Source of the DNA: Acanthaster planci
Lineage: Eukaryota; Echinodermata; Asteroidea; Valvatida; Acanthasteridae
Direction of reading: 5' to 3'
Length of the DNA stretch: 64,000 nucleotides
NCBI RefSeq assembly: GCF_001949145.1
Contig: NW_019091456.1
Location: 432,620-496,619, forward strand
Both the position numbers and the translations under genes were made by a program. Under the pieces are notes generated by a model. It did no database searches. It was given only the letters and a program-made list of their open reading frames with translations, and was not told the DNA's origin. Below, in pieces: positions 46,190-59,274 of the stretch; within the stretch, counting starts at the first letter, position 1; every line of letters begins with the position of its first letter.

Positions 46190-46600
46190 TACCATCAAGA
46201 ACTTCTGATGTTAACGAGGAGGAAAACCCATTATTAACTCAGATCATCCATCGACCGATTAGACGGGAAGCGTATCCAGTTTCAATCAACGCGAACGAGG
46301 GTGACACCGCTGCTGGGAGGTCACCGAAAGCGACCAATCCCCGGTCGGCCCCCGCTCAGCCACCAGGGTACCATTGCAACCGGGCGGTTGCAACCGATAC
46401 ACCACTCTTTATAACAAGGACTTGGGCGGACTTGTGTAACTTGATGGCAATATACGTAATTGGAACATCATTACGTCGCTCCGTTTCATATACCGGCTCC
46501 CGTCCAACAAAGGTGATATTAAAACTGGGGAGTGGAACTCGATACACTTTAATTGGTCAATCGGCAACGAGATAAATTAATCCATCGCAGTGTCATTAAT
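46190..46600. promoter_or_regulatory. Complex island inside a 155-codon chance frame
   Basis: Contains CCATTATTAACTC, CGACCGATTAGACG, TTGCAACCGGGCGGTTGCAA (a 20-bp perfect palindrome at 46375-46394) and ACGTAATTGG. The covering plus-strand frame 46108-46575 has no domain. A palindromic factor site in an island favours regulation over coding. Confidence 0.33.
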
Positions 46601-47559
46601 CAATACGTAAAGGGTAAGACAATACCGTCATCAGTTTGAAAGTGGAAAACCCGAAGTCTTTTAGCATATTTAGCGGGGGAAAAAGTTTTGAAATCTTTGC
46701 TTCGGGTTACTCTGATAGCACGGTTTCACTGGAGCTAGCTGTATTGCCAATACATGTACAAGAGAGATGTGTTTCTCGAGTCACATATTTTCTTTTGCTA
46801 TCAAATTCTTTTTTAAGGATTTTAACGTGGTTTGTATGACTGGATAATAAATTAGATTGGAGTGCTGTCGCAAAATTAATGGAAAATCAGCAGAAAGAAG
46901 GATTTTAAAAAAGCTCTTTTTCTGCGAAGAATTCTAAGACGACAAAACTTTCCATCAAAATACAGAATCTTTAATTTCCAGAGATTAAACTTAATCACAT
47001 ATAAGGCCCATTTCTTTGAGTTGTTCTTTAATTCCCAATCATTCCTGTTAGAGAACGCTGCGCATTTTGGTGCATTTGATATGCAGCACGTTACTTTGCA
47101 CGTGATAGGCTATGTTGTGTTGCATCCACCTGCCGAGTATCCAGCTACCCACTGTTTCAGTAAACAGGAAATCAAAGTTTAAAAAATCACTTGTTTTTGC
47201 ATTCACTTTTCATGTCTGGGGATTTCATGCTTGGCGTGTCAATGTTCATGCCGAAGAGTTTCCTCTCCTTTTAGTTAGGCCAGCCCAAGTCAGCTCTTCG
47301 TAAGAATGTTTAAAACTCAAATATAGAATAGCTGATGTTGCTGGCCTTCGCATATAGGGAGCTGATAGCTCCCTGTGGTGGGCTCTGCGTCTCAAAGGAG
47401 TAAGAAGAATCGATGCATCTTCTTGTCTTCATGTATTGATGGCAGAGCAGTAACGCTATCCCACTCATATGAGGTATATGAGTGTATCTGATCAATATCT
47501 CGGATATGGGATCTGTTAAACAAAAACAGACATACGCAGCCATCACGGTCCCCTATGAA
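46601..47559. other. AT-rich intergenic, nothing recognised
   Basis: No exon, ordered repeat or CpG island is visible. Confidence 0.4.
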
Positions 47560-47870
47560 AGCAGGATGAGGAAAAAAAATTCACATGAGAATTTTTGGGG
47601 GACACAACAGAGACAGAGTCAAGGGCGGGAGATCCGTCTCCACCAGTATCCGTGCACAGGGACTCCTTAAAGGGGGGACATTTCACGGCCAGTCCTTGAA
47701 CCGGCCAGATGTCATCTCGGCCTGCTTATCGCGCCTTCATCTCTCCTGGCTTCAAGGCCCCTGCAGGGCTTGAGCGTAGAGCATGCGCGGTTGCAAGGCA
47801 GACGACTTAGGACCGGCTTACACGCGGTGACGTTCATGGTGAGGTCCGTTAAGAGGCTTTGTGCGTTGAT
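47560..47870. promoter_or_regulatory. CpG-containing island
   Basis: Complex sequence with GGACATTTCACGGCCAG, GGCCAGATGTCATCTCGG and GCATGCGCGG (half NRF1-like). No domain-bearing frame. Candidate regulatory element. Confidence 0.27.
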
Positions 47871-48529
47871 GTTGCTCGCCACGAGGAGTTGTCATCTCTG
47901 GAGTAACTCGAAAGTACAATTGCATTCAACAGGAACCCATTAAGATATTCACTTCGAATTATTTTGAGAAATGTAATGTATTTGAATTTACTAAGGTCAT
48001 TCGTTTGACCTATGTTGACCAGACTGTTTCTGCCTTGGGCTGCTAACTCTCGTGTTGTGACACTTCCTTACGTGATTTACACAGTATACTAGGAGAGTGT
48101 TCTTTCTCAACATAACAGCATCTTGCAGTTATGATTCTCTGACTGAAATAACCTAAAGTTTGCTCAACTTGGGTAATTCTTTCTGTTTACCTTTTACTGC
48201 TTAAACACGACCATCAAAGCAATCGATGTTTGCTATTCTAGTATCACACCTTCTAGACCTAGAATACCAATGCCATGTTTGGTATTTGTTCTACTCTTTT
48301 CTAAGTTATATGAAATACTATGAGTTAATATCCATCATTTATTTCTCTGTGGAGCAAGTCTGTTGCTCTCAACAACAAATACAACTGAATACACTATCTG
48401 TTGACCATCATGATCTCGAAAGTTTTAGAAAAATTCGGGCGGCACGTCAAAGGGACCATGTGTATTCAATGCTCAATTTCATTTGACCCAAATGAATTCA
48501 TTAAACCTTTAATACTTCCCTAGTGACTC

Positions 48530-49125
48530 ATCTACAAAACCCCGTTTGGAATCTCTCCCCTCAATCTACAGAGTTTCCCAGCGAGTGCATCAAAAAACCT
48601 TTCAATCCCATGAACTTTGTGACTGTCATTGATCTAATGGACTATTGAATGGATTGTCCGCCCCCGTCCCCGTGGAGTGCCCATTCACCCACCCTGCCAT
48701 CTCGGCAGAGATCGCACAATCTCGTTTGTCGAGACCATCGCTTGGGGAGTGCCGAGAACAAAGGCCTGTAAATTTTCCCGCCCAAATACCACGCCATTCG
48801 CGCCTTGTCGTCCGATTATATCACTGTGCTCGTTACTTTGCTTCGCCTATTAATTCTGCCCTGTCCCCCGCGCGTTTGGACAATACCTGACAGTTGCTTC
48901 TGTAAAGGTCGAGTTTTGCCCAAAGCAGCAAATTTTGTCAACATTTGGGTCAACCTGTATCGATAAATCCTCGCCTGGAGTTCTGCAGGTACCGGAAAGA
49001 GCCTTCTGCTTACGAAAGATAGACCCTTGTCGGACACTTCCCAATTCCCTGAACGCAATGTACCTCATAAATCTGAGCGTACAGAAGACATCGCGTGTAC
49101 GCATTATGCGCTTGCATACGTAGAG
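48530..49125. promoter_or_regulatory. CpG-rich island with SOX/TCF site
   Basis: AACAAAGG at 48757-48764 fits SOX and TCF cores and lies next to CpG-rich GGGGAGTGCCGAG and CCCGCCCAAATACCACGCC sequence. Frames of 60-84 codons on both strands lack domains. 47871-48529 on the left is AT-rich with nothing recognised. Confidence 0.3.
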
Positions 49126-49289
49126 CTGCAGGTGTCTTGTAAAAGCTGTTTAAAGTTTCTTTCTATATTTTTGGTGCAAACTTGCCAAAAGAGGATGTCA
49201 CAATTCATTGAAAGTTTGAAGAGTCGTCATGATGTAAGACAACCCAAACCAGTCCTACAAATGTGGGTACTTCCCCGAAGGCTGGTTCA

Positions 49290-49560
49290 TATTTGCCGCC
49301 AAAACGAAGGCAAACGCAATGTTGTGACGTCAGATGAATTAATCGCGCTGGAAATTTGCAAGACTTGAACACATTTCGATCATATTTTGCTGCAAATGTG
49401 TTGTGATGTCAAATTTGCTTCAATTTCACGCTCCCCTGATAAACTGGCCTTAAAGGCAAATGTGAAAGCGAAGCACATTCGACGTCACGAAAGATTTGAA
49501 TCAAAGGTTCGCTAGAGGTGAAATGTGTTCAGCTTTCGCGAATTCGCAGTGCAAATATTA
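49290..49560. repeat. Repeated CRE-bearing segment
   Basis: TGACGTCA (49325-49332), TGATGTCA (49404-49411) and CGACGTCA (49480-49487) recur at 79- and 76-bp spacing. They lie within similar contexts that include GCAAA, AATGTG and AAGCGAA words. This looks like a decayed tandem or transposon-borne repeat carrying cAMP-response-type palindromes. Ends are unclear. Confidence 0.4.
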
Positions 49561-50209
49561 AATCTGCCATAACAAATTCTGATTGGTTAATATGAAACGT
49601 AGTTAGAACTGAACACACTAATGTATCATGTATACATGTATTCAGTTTTGTACATCTACCTAAACGAGAACAAAATTTTGGATGTTTTTTACTCGGCAGG
49701 TTTCAAGAGTCAAATATTGAATTACATATATCATCCCGAGAGCAAAAAGTGCATGCTTCGTCTAAGTACGTCAAACCTGAAAACAATTTCAGTAGCAACA
49801 GCACTGCATCTTTAACCTTACCACTAATTCAATTAACTACATGGTTACAGCCACGGATTTACTAAACCAGAGCAGTTTACAGTTAAGGTCACAGTGCAGT
49901 TTGATGAAGCAGACACCCTCGAACGAGGCCCAGTCTCCAAATAAAACTAATCGCAAGCCGTAGGAAGACGTTCAGAGACAGCTTTTAAAAGAGGTCTGAG
50001 TTTCGTTATTAGCTTAGAAAATTATATCTAACATTTTGGTACGCTGGAGATATGCAGTGCTGGTCTGGCTCCTCGTTGGTAATGTCACGCGTTATTTCGC
50101 CTCCTTGAGAGCGCAAGGTTGACTATACCGGTAATATTTCCTCACATTACTTTCTGCATTTATTATGAGTAATTTGGCTGCATGAGTAAGACATTTTCGA
50201 GTCTAATAT

Positions 50210-50720
50210 TTGAAGTAGAAGTTGACTGCATGTCGGTGTCGAGTATGAGCCAGCCACAGGCCGTAGGGGCGACGCAGGTCGCACGTGCGTCAATCCCCAC
50301 AAGCCCGATCACATCAACCATCTTCCTCTGCTCCCAGGATCGTATTTTGGACAGATAAGAATCGGCAAGGGGAAGCTAAGCCAAGGCAGTTTTTTTGTGC
50401 TTAGAAAACATGGATACTCGTTCCTCCTGCCCTGTCTGAATTTTTTTTTCTCTCTCCGCCTTTCGGGCTCCGAGAGGCCCACCGTGTGCGTGAGATCGCA
50501 AGTGTTAAGTCCGGCAACCGGTCGCGCACAGCGGGCCGCATCAGCTAGCGGCTACCGTGAAACGCTTCGATGAGCCCGGCTAAGCCGTGTAATCAACCCG
50601 CCTTGGGGAGGACTCCCGCAGGCAACAATAACAGCAGGGCTTACGCACTATATACCGTCCACAGCTACGATGCTTGGGCACAAAATCAAGCGTAGGACGT
50701 TGCATCCGTCGACGAAGTCC
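50210..50720. promoter_or_regulatory. CpG-rich island
   Basis: Dense CpG sequence at about 50250-50320 and 50450-50640, including CGGCAACCGGTCGCGCACAG and GCCCGGCTAAGCCG, with no open frame of note. Candidate regulatory element. 50721-51269 on the right is strongly AT-rich with nothing recognised. Confidence 0.32.
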
Positions 50721-51269
50721 ATAATTAGTAATGAAATATTTTTCAAGGACAACTCAACTGTTAAATTGAAACAGCACGGCCAGTTTCTCGACACTGTTTC
50801 CCTCTGGTAGGATAAATATTTTGCTAATAAACACTACATATTTTTTCTGTCTCAAATATGACGCCATTTTTAAAATGCTAATTTTATATAACTTTAAGCA
50901 TGGAATCTTTTCCAATTCATTTTATTTCTACGTTCCATCAAATGAAATTTGTAATCTGACCTAATTAAATTTACTCCTCTTTCAGGAAATTCATTTTGTA
51001 TTAAAGCCAAATTGCCGTTGTATCTGAAAAGTTTGTAATCCGATCTTAAAAATCCATTAGAATGTTTCTGGTCGTATGGAAATATTGTACTGTTTAATGG
51101 GTTACATTGTGTAGCGCATTAACTTTTCTGTAACCGTCGATTTGAACTTTCTAAAATTAGATTGATATTTGTGTGTACAAATTTAAAATCGAAAATATGA
51201 CCGACTCTTTTTTATCAGTAAATCAATGTGTGGTATCATCAATACTTCTGATTCCATCACCCAGCCAGT

Positions 51270-51800
51270 TTTGTTGTGATCATTCCAAATAAGATCTTGT
51301 CCCACAAGCTAAGCTGCATCCCAGCGTACACCCCGTCAGACAAGTAGTTGGGCCGGCATCGTGTGGTGGCAGGGAGATTTAATTATAATTTACCGAGCCG
51401 TTTTTTTTTCTTTCGCTAGAGAAAAGCTGGAAAACTGCTTTTTGCCTCTTGCGATAATTAATACCAGGAATATTGGCAGATTGTAGGGGACTGGTTTCGG
51501 CAGATCCAACAGCATGAGTAGTATGAAAGGTTGACTCGACCACTGCTCACATAACCAATTATAATTATGAAGCTAACCGCGGAAACACTAAAAACATTCG
51601 ATTCTGCGGGTTCTGGTCACAGTGACGACAATTGCTCTTGTCAGAGGAATACGACCAGTTTTATTTGTTGTGCTGATAGATGTGTCGGGTGCTGGTCACG
51701 CGGACAAAACCCGAGCTCTTGTCTTGTCACAGTGTCGGCATTCCTTTAAGAGTTGAACCTACGATCCAACAGGATCTCGACTAAATCGGTGCCCGAGTGG
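51270..51800. promoter_or_regulatory. Complex island
   Basis: Includes GCATCGTGTGGTGGCAG, TTAATTATAATTTACCGAG and GGGTTCTGGTCACAGTGACG. The 60-codon frame at 51567-51749 is cysteine-rich by chance and has no domain. Candidate regulatory sequence. Confidence 0.25.
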
Positions 51801-52359
51801 TAATAAGTTTGAATTAGCTGGAATCCCATCGGAGCAACCTTTTATTTTACAAACTCTTTGAAAGCACTGAAAACTTGTCTCTTAGATAAGTGCATTCTTG
51901 TCATCAGAGACACGCGGGCAAAACAAAGTTTATCGTGTCAACATGACGAGCTTTTGCAGTGAGTGGAATGAACACTTTATTTGTTACGTCCAATGTTGTT
52001 ACTTTGTATAAACACAATTTTCTTCAATCACGAATTTATCTAAATTAACATTTTACACCTAAGTTTGGATGGAAAACAACGCGAAGAAAATTGAATTGAA
52101 AAAAAAAAGATATGTTAATCTCACGCAAAAAGGGAAACAAAACAAAAAAGCCGCTACTGTTTGTTCAAGGAACTCTTTTCCGTTGAAATTCTATTTACAT
52201 TCGTTTTTGTATTCAATTTAAAAAATCTCATTAATGTACTGTCAGATAACTTATCATTGAATACTGAAGCTTTGAAGATAAAAAACAGACTTATGCACCG
52301 ACTTGTCTGACCAATCCATCTTCTCAACACAACTTTTAACATAAACACTCCATTAATCA

Positions 52360-53090
52360 TTTTGGCACTTAAAATTGTTGACATTGTCCAAAACGCCGTT
52401 TTGGCTCGTTCCACCATTTTGCTCAATAGCGCCCTCTATTAATCCAAGCTTTCATTACGCTGGGAGGAGGCGACCGAGCGATAAAGGTAAGAATCTGTTT
52501 TGTTAGTATTGTTTCCTTTTCAAAATAACCGTCTTACGCATTGTTTGCAAACTACCGTCTGCTGCAATTGCCAAAATCATACCACCGTTCACATTTCGCA
52601 AGTACAGGTGTCTGAACTTCGATTTTACGAGACGACAACATTGTCAACATGGGGGACACTGGACATTTTTTTACACCCTGATTTTGTGCGTGGCGTTTCT
52701 TATCGTCGCACACGTCAGTCATACTCCAAACAGGCCTCTTGAACGGGCCCAAAAAAAGTGCCGAAGGGAGGCCAAAAAAAGAATTGATACTTAGAGTTAT
52801 CTCAAGTACATCAATACCAGACCGATTTATGAATATGAGTGCGTGTATAATGTAGGGTCTGCGCTGACAAATCCGCGTGGACCGGCTGCTGTTGTTTAGT
52901 GAGTATTGGACTACAAACAAACCCGACGGAGTGCCAAGGTTCACCGCGTGCAGAATGATAAATCGCTGCCTGTCAGTATCACCTGCACGGGTTGAGAGCA
53001 CCTCTGTACACGGCCGTGGTATCGATGTGTGTGCGGTCCATCAAAATCATCCCGCGTTACTGTCGTTCCGGGTTATGGGGGGGGGAAATG
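52360..53090. promoter_or_regulatory. Complex CpG-containing island
   Basis: Overlapping 149-codon minus and 128-codon plus frames without domains or splice borders. The block contains GGGAGGAGGCGACCGAGCG and CGGCCGTGGTATCGATGTG words. Candidate regulatory sequence rather than gene. Confidence 0.25.
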
Positions 53091-54299
53091 TTACTTATGG
53101 GTGCCTGGTTGATTTTGATAAATTAATCGTGAGATTGAGAAATATTGACCAGTTGAAGCAGACGTGGTCACTGGCACTAGGGCGTGGGGGATTAAAATTG
53201 AAGCAAAATGGAGTGCGATTGGTGCTGCACTTTGCTGAATTAAAATTTATATTCTCGAGATAAAGAAAAATTGTAAAAGCAATGATAGTAGACGAACAAA
53301 TAAACACACGGGCGAAAATTACAAATAAAAGCAAGTATGGCAAACTGATGAGCCTTGAAGACTATAACCCAACCCTAAGAGGCCGCCACGATATTTACCA
53401 GCATTGGAACTCTGTTCTTATCCTTACAGCTATGGCTGCTATACAATTTAGAATCGACGCTTCCCTTTCCATAGCTTTCAAGTCGTGAGAACATTTTTGA
53501 AATCGTCCATAGACCTCCATTCGGAAGTGTCATTCTGTTCAATGTTTTGTGCCATCGTAGTCGGCTTGTTTGCTTCAAACTCTTTCATTGTAAACCCATC
53601 AAAGCCAGTTCTTTAGACATACCGGGAAGAAGGATTTTACTGTGATCGTAAATACCCCGTTATTGACTTGACCTTTTTGTGCGAGTTTGGGTTGAAGGCA
53701 AAGACGTATTTAAAGAACCTCCGGCAATATAACATTTGACCCATAACTGAACTCGTACATACACTGTATACTTAATGGCACCGGGTGTGGGTTAAAAATA
53801 GGAACACAAACATATCTTTCCAAAAAAAATTTGAGCCATTGCTCAGGTGAAAATCAGGGGCCCTGTAAAGTCCACTGATAATTAACTTTTCGTCCCATCT
53901 TACACTAACAAGGAGGCGATATCAGATAGATGCCACCGATGGTCATGAAATGAACTCCATGCTGAAATATCTTCAACAGATTGTTCATATCTCTTTTCAT
54001 TTTGAAAATAATTGTGATTATATTCTCTTTCCTGATCCTCTTTGTGTAATACCTATGGCGAATAAAGGCACAAGTGGCCCGCCGTAGATTGCTTTCTTTG
54101 GGGAAAAATGCCTTTGTTTGAAATGTCCAATCCGGTTTCCTTGTGCTGCATTTCCTTTGGGCTCGCCCAAATTTACGATACACTCGGAATGCATACAGCC
54201 AATGCCAAATAAGCCGGAACTTTAGCTTCAATTGGAGTCTGCTAAACTGTTATATGCCAGTCGTAGGATAATACCAACTTCAGTTGAAGGCATTAGCTG
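53091..54299. other. Intergenic, nothing recognised
   Basis: Mostly AT-rich with short frames of chance length. Confidence 0.35.
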
Positions 54300-54850
54300 G
54301 TTGTTGTCAGTCGTCTCATAGTCTGTCTGACGGATAACGCGCAGCGTTATAACCACCTGTTTTCCAGAGGTCGTAAAACATGGCAATAATTCTGCCCCCC
54401 CCCAACTCTGCCAGTTTTACGTCACGCTTGCTGTTGCGCAGGGACCGTGGACGGTGTGTCTAATCCCAGCAACACAGGAACATAATGCATTGTGATTTCC
54501 GTGGGCAAATTTACAAGGAGAAAAAAATAATCATATTTGTCCGCCCCATGGGCCGGGACGGCGGGTCCACTGGGCCGCTGGCCGGAGCGCGGAGTCTAAT
54601 CCCTGCTCTCTCTTTTACCCCGTCTTCTCTTCCGATCGAGGAGTGTTCGACCCCGGGAGACGCCGGCTACGAAAATGATTGACTCTGCCGAGACCGGTCT
54701 GGCAAAGTTTTTCACCCGCCAAGGTTGTAAAGATCATATTTACTCATAATGATGAGAGAGAGGGCGAGCGCGGAAGGCAAAGAAGTGAGATGATTAAACG
54801 ACCAGCGTTGGGACTACCGTGCTGCGAAGTTCAAGGAACGCCAGGGTTTA
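54300..54850. promoter_or_regulatory. CpG-rich island with PBX/MEIS-type site
   Basis: TGATTGAC at 54676-54683 fits PBX and PREP/MEIS composite sites. It is embedded in CpG-rich GGGCCGGGACGGCGGGTCC and CCCCGGGAGACGCCGG sequence. No domain-bearing frame. A strong candidate island by contrast with the AT-rich DNA at 54851-56690, in which no gene was seen. Confidence 0.33.
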
Positions 54851-56689
54851 CCTAAGGTTGCCTGCCAAAGGTGACTGCCTTTTTTATGCTTACCCCCGAA
54901 AAAAGGACACAAATTTGTCAAGCTTCCTCTTCAAAATTAACCGAATACCTTTTTTATATGTATTTAAAATTTCTAGTTAACTTTTATGTGTTAAAGACAC
55001 CTCAAATCCACATTCACGTTATGAAAGCTCTGTACTTTTTTTGTTACAAGGATTGAAGCTGTACCGTTACCCCAAACGGTTATGTGCGTCGTGCGCGATT
55101 TCCGATCACACCAAACAACCACGCGTACAACGGTAGGCTGTGCTTTCGAGGTTGTGGTACATTGCTGTAAAGTACGGCGACCACAAAATAACAAGCGGCT
55201 ATCATTCGATATGTTCAACACGCAGCTGGTCTTTGTTCCAGATAACTTTATCTTTGCATTGTATCCCTACGATATGAGACTGATTTGACATAACCTGACA
55301 ATGGACTATTACTAACGCGACTGGCATATTGGTAATTTTGGGTTGTTACAGCAATAGATGCAGTGTCTATGCTGATAACACAGTCTAACTTATCTATGAC
55401 AATAGTTCGCTCACTATGAGAATCAACTTCCTATTGTCAAGTTACATTTTTGCTAAGGTTAATAGCATTTTGGAAGCCAGTATCTATCTTATTATCAAAG
55501 GATACTGCAATATTAAACAAAAACAAGTCTTTAAATCTGTTTGTCCGTAGGCAAACGTATAGTCAAATTAATGATTTTCCAAATGCCAGTTTTTGCATTG
55601 AATAAAGGCAATTTGAAAAAAAAAACATCAGTACAATCTGAAAGAGACTGGGAATTGTATTTTCAGTCACATTTATTCCGTCGAATAGACACACAAAATT
55701 TCGTTTAACACTTATATTAATCTAACAGCGTTAATTTTCGGTTAGTATTTGCCCAGTCCTCTTTGTCAGGCGTGGAGTGTACGACCAATCAGCCATAACG
55801 CATTTGGATGTAGCAGCTATTTGTGTTTATGCGTTTGAGAAGGGAAGACGAAAACGGTTTCCCTTGCAAATTCAAAGAATAAACATGAAGACCAACTTCA
55901 GACATTTCCGTGAAGAACCTTGACGAGAAATCTTTGCAACAAGGTTCACGAAACCGAGGGTTTATCAGCATCACTCGTACATTCATGCACGGAGCATCCT
56001 TACATAATTTATGTGTGGTACTTCCGTATGATCAGAAAGATTTCAGCCCGGAATGTAGCGCACAGACGCAGGCGGTGGCCGCTCTGACGAGCAATATGCT
56101 TGGTAGAAGTGAGCAGTTTATTTATTTTAGTTTCACGAGATCAACATGTCCTTAAAATCTGCCATTCTTCAAGTATCTATCATGTCTGTTTATGTATATG
56201 TGATGCTCACAAGCTAACACGACACAGAACCCAATTCGATTTTCATTATGCTTTAACAAACGGCATTGACTCCACTGATGGAGTCGATGCAGGCATGTGA
56301 CAGAAGCTGTATCTCTGTATATTAAAATTTATTGCTTTTGCCATGCCAGATGTTAGGATAACAATACCGAATCGCTTGTTCAACTTTATTGTTTTGTTGT
56401 TTATGTTTAGATCTCTCCTTCCCAACCCAAGCGCAATGCTGATTAATTCTGTTAACAGTACTCTATGTATGGGCTTGTGTGTGAGTGACGTACATGTATT
56501 ATTGTCACTTGTAGATGTTATCGTGCCTTTATATATCACACAAGTGCCATTTGGGCGCTATGTCTGCCGTATAATTAAAATATTCCTACCAACCGCAAGG
56601 AATTTTAACGCTCAATCGTTCAAATAAAATAGGTTTACAATTTCAAATTCAGTTTACTTTTTCTATATAATTACAAGAGGGGCGAATTT

Positions 56690-57600
56690 GGACCTACCGT
56701 GCCGGATAACTAGACAGACGGATGGACCAACAAACAGTTTATGACAGAGACGCAATCCTGGCGTCTCTACAATGTTTCCAGGGTAGACTTTCAGGCACCT
56801 TGTTGGGTCAGACGCCAAGCCGACCGGATAAAAGGAACACGGTTAAAAAGAAAGAAAGAAAGAACTCCAGGAAAATGGTGTAAGTCTCTCCCGCCTGCGC
56901 GTGATGAGGCAGTTTGGATCGCTAGCACGTACAAGGGGCTTCACAGCCTAGCGAGAGCCAACCGCTTGGGGTGGTCATTTATCACAAGACTCGCTAGTAA
57001 TCATCTTCCATTCGCCGATGCCCCGGGGTCCCTAATTCCCCGGCCCCTGCGCTCTCGACCCTCCGTTGCATGTTCCTCGTCTGCGCGTCCGTGAACAAAC
57101 AGACGTGCCATTTGTCTCACCAAATTACGGTATTTATGCGTTCCGATCCCGAGGAGAAAATAAAAAGTAGAGGGAGGAAGGGTCGGTATTCTCAGCTTGA
57201 GAGTTAACCCGAAAAATGGACTCAGTATATCAGGCACTGATGCTGTATTACCGCGTGTGTGTGTGGGGGGGGGGCGGGGTAACGCCTGACCGGTTCTGGA
57301 ATGAGTGTGGTGTGGGGAGTTTTCCTTCTTCCTAATTTCAGTATTGAGACCGGGGGGGCCACGCGTCTAGCCCGTGTGTCGCGGGCCGGTTGATGGATGA
57401 GGGATTGCTGCGGTGTTATACCCGGGCACAGACCGCGATCCGTGCTCCAGTTCCCCCTTCATGACTTTCCTGACACTTGCTGAACACCCAGGTTGTTAGC
57501 TCCCCAAATTAGCAAACGGCTTTGGCGCAGCGATCGGTCATATGACACACTAGCGAGTGCAGAGAGAGGATGGATACACGGTCCTTTTAACTGGTCTGAA
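56690..57600. promoter_or_regulatory. Large CpG-rich island
   Basis: Nearly 900 bp of complex CpG-rich sequence with GGTGGTCATTTATCACAAG, GCTAGTAATCATC and CGCGGGCCGGTTGATGG. It contains short simple repeats (AAAG at 56847-56863; GT then G-run at 57254-57274). The 117-codon plus-strand frame lacks domains. Confidence 0.32.
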
Positions 57601-58269
57601 GGTTTTTGACCTGCCGATCTTTGGTGCTAGTGGGCACGTGATCAGAGAGCACGATCGCCTGGGTGAACGTGGACGTAGCACTAAGCCCACATCTATAAAG
57701 CAAAACCACATGATGTCCATCCTAAGCAGCTTAACTTTATACCTGAGTTAGACATAATGGTTAGTTCCACTTGAAACAAAACCATGATTCCATTTGCTTA
57801 CGACTAAAGAAAACAGTTTTCCTTTACTGTTTCTGAGCAAGGACTTACATTATCCCGACAGCGAAAAGCTATGAATCACATTAGTAATGATTCTCATATG
57901 AAAACTGCTCGTTTATAAGAAACGTGTGTATAAAAAATGCCTGAGAAAAGGCATATAGGCCCCTAGTGCGTTACAGCGAGCTCGCTTAGCTCAGTGTCAA
58001 ATAATAACTCGGGCTTGTATTCAGTCAGACCACGGACAACAGTTGATTTCTTGTTATCTTTTGAAAGGAAGCGTTTTGTTGAAAAAGATCCCCGGAGGTA
58101 CTGCTTAGTTAGGCCTAATGTGAGATGGTTATACTGAAGATACTAAAAGAAATTCAATGCCTTGTCTTCAAAAGTAGTGAGGATACACAACTTTATGTTT
58201 GCCAATCATGTATAACATGGGTATTTGTGATTACTTCTCAATTTTTTTGTTCTCCGAAGTTCTAATGAA

Positions 58270-58700
58270 AGTTTTTTCTTCTGTGGGATCGCAAATGGTC
58301 TCACAACAATGCCCCGCCTGGGACCGTCGACGCCTAACGACCCATGCTGTAAATTCAAGGGAAAGAACCAATCTACGCGCGCCATTTATCACGACACTAA
58401 CATCATCATCCATTAAACAAGATGGCGTTATCCAGTGCGGCACCTCATAATTCCGGGCTACCCTACATTAAAGACTCAGCAGCCTGTCAATAATAGATGA
58501 AGGCAGGAACCTAGGCGAGTTGTCCACGTGGTGCGACTGTGAAGTGTAGACTGCTCCGAGGTGTCAAAAGAAATGACTGTTGGCGTGCAGGATGAATACC
58601 AATAAGTGGTACCTTTTCCCCCTCTTATTTTTACGAAAGGCTCCGAGTTGTAGCGGAGACTGCGTGGTTATGGTCGGGTGGTGCTCTCCGTTTGAGTCAA
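58270..58700. promoter_or_regulatory. Island with consensus YY1 site
   Basis: CAAGATGGCG at 58418-58427 fits the YY1/Pho consensus. Surroundings are complex with CpGs (GACCGTCGACGCC, CTACGCGCGCC). No coding domain. 57601-58269 on the left is quiet. Confidence 0.3.
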
Positions 58701-59258
58701 CTTTGATTTGATTTAAGAGCATTGTTGGGACAGTCGTTATTTTGATGCCACCGTCACCTTGATCGCCTGAATTGCCGTCGCCGTTGTCGCTGTAAAGTTG
58801 TCGCCTCCGTTCTTTTAATTACTGGCATTGACTGGTCTGACATGAGCTTCATGAGTTTCATCATGAAATCTGGTGAATGTCATCGTTTCGTTGTCTCTGT
58901 CGCGGTTAACATATTTGCTATGATACATAAAAATCCTCATTCCATTCTTATTATAAACTCGCGAAAGCACCCATCTGTAAAAAAAAAATTAAGCGAAACT
59001 TCTACCTCTCGAACTTTGGACGGAGCCGCACTCCATGATTGATCACCAGACGACTAGAAACAAAACCAGGAATCCACGTCAAATGTGACAACATTCTGCA
59101 CTCAGCAATGCATACGCATGCACATTATAACCGTGACGGCTGAGTAACACAAAATGACCTTCGTGGGTCTGCGGTAAGATTAATGTGCTTACAGAGACAT
59201 TATAATTACAATCAAAAACCCCAGTTATCGATTCCCACAGTGCCTGAATAAATTGGGT

Positions 59259-59274
59259 GAGAGAGAGAGAGAGA
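59259..59274. repeat. (GA)n microsatellite
   Basis: Eight GA units in an otherwise quiet stretch (58701-59989), where no exon was seen. Confidence 0.85.

Noticed and set aside
46108-46575. 155-codon plus-strand frame
   Set aside because: It covers a CpG-rich island where stops are rare. No domain was found, and a long palindrome within it favours a regulatory reading.
52552-53263. 149-codon minus and 128-codon plus frames overlapping
   Set aside because: Opposite-strand frames over the same island with no domain; chance from low stop-codon density.
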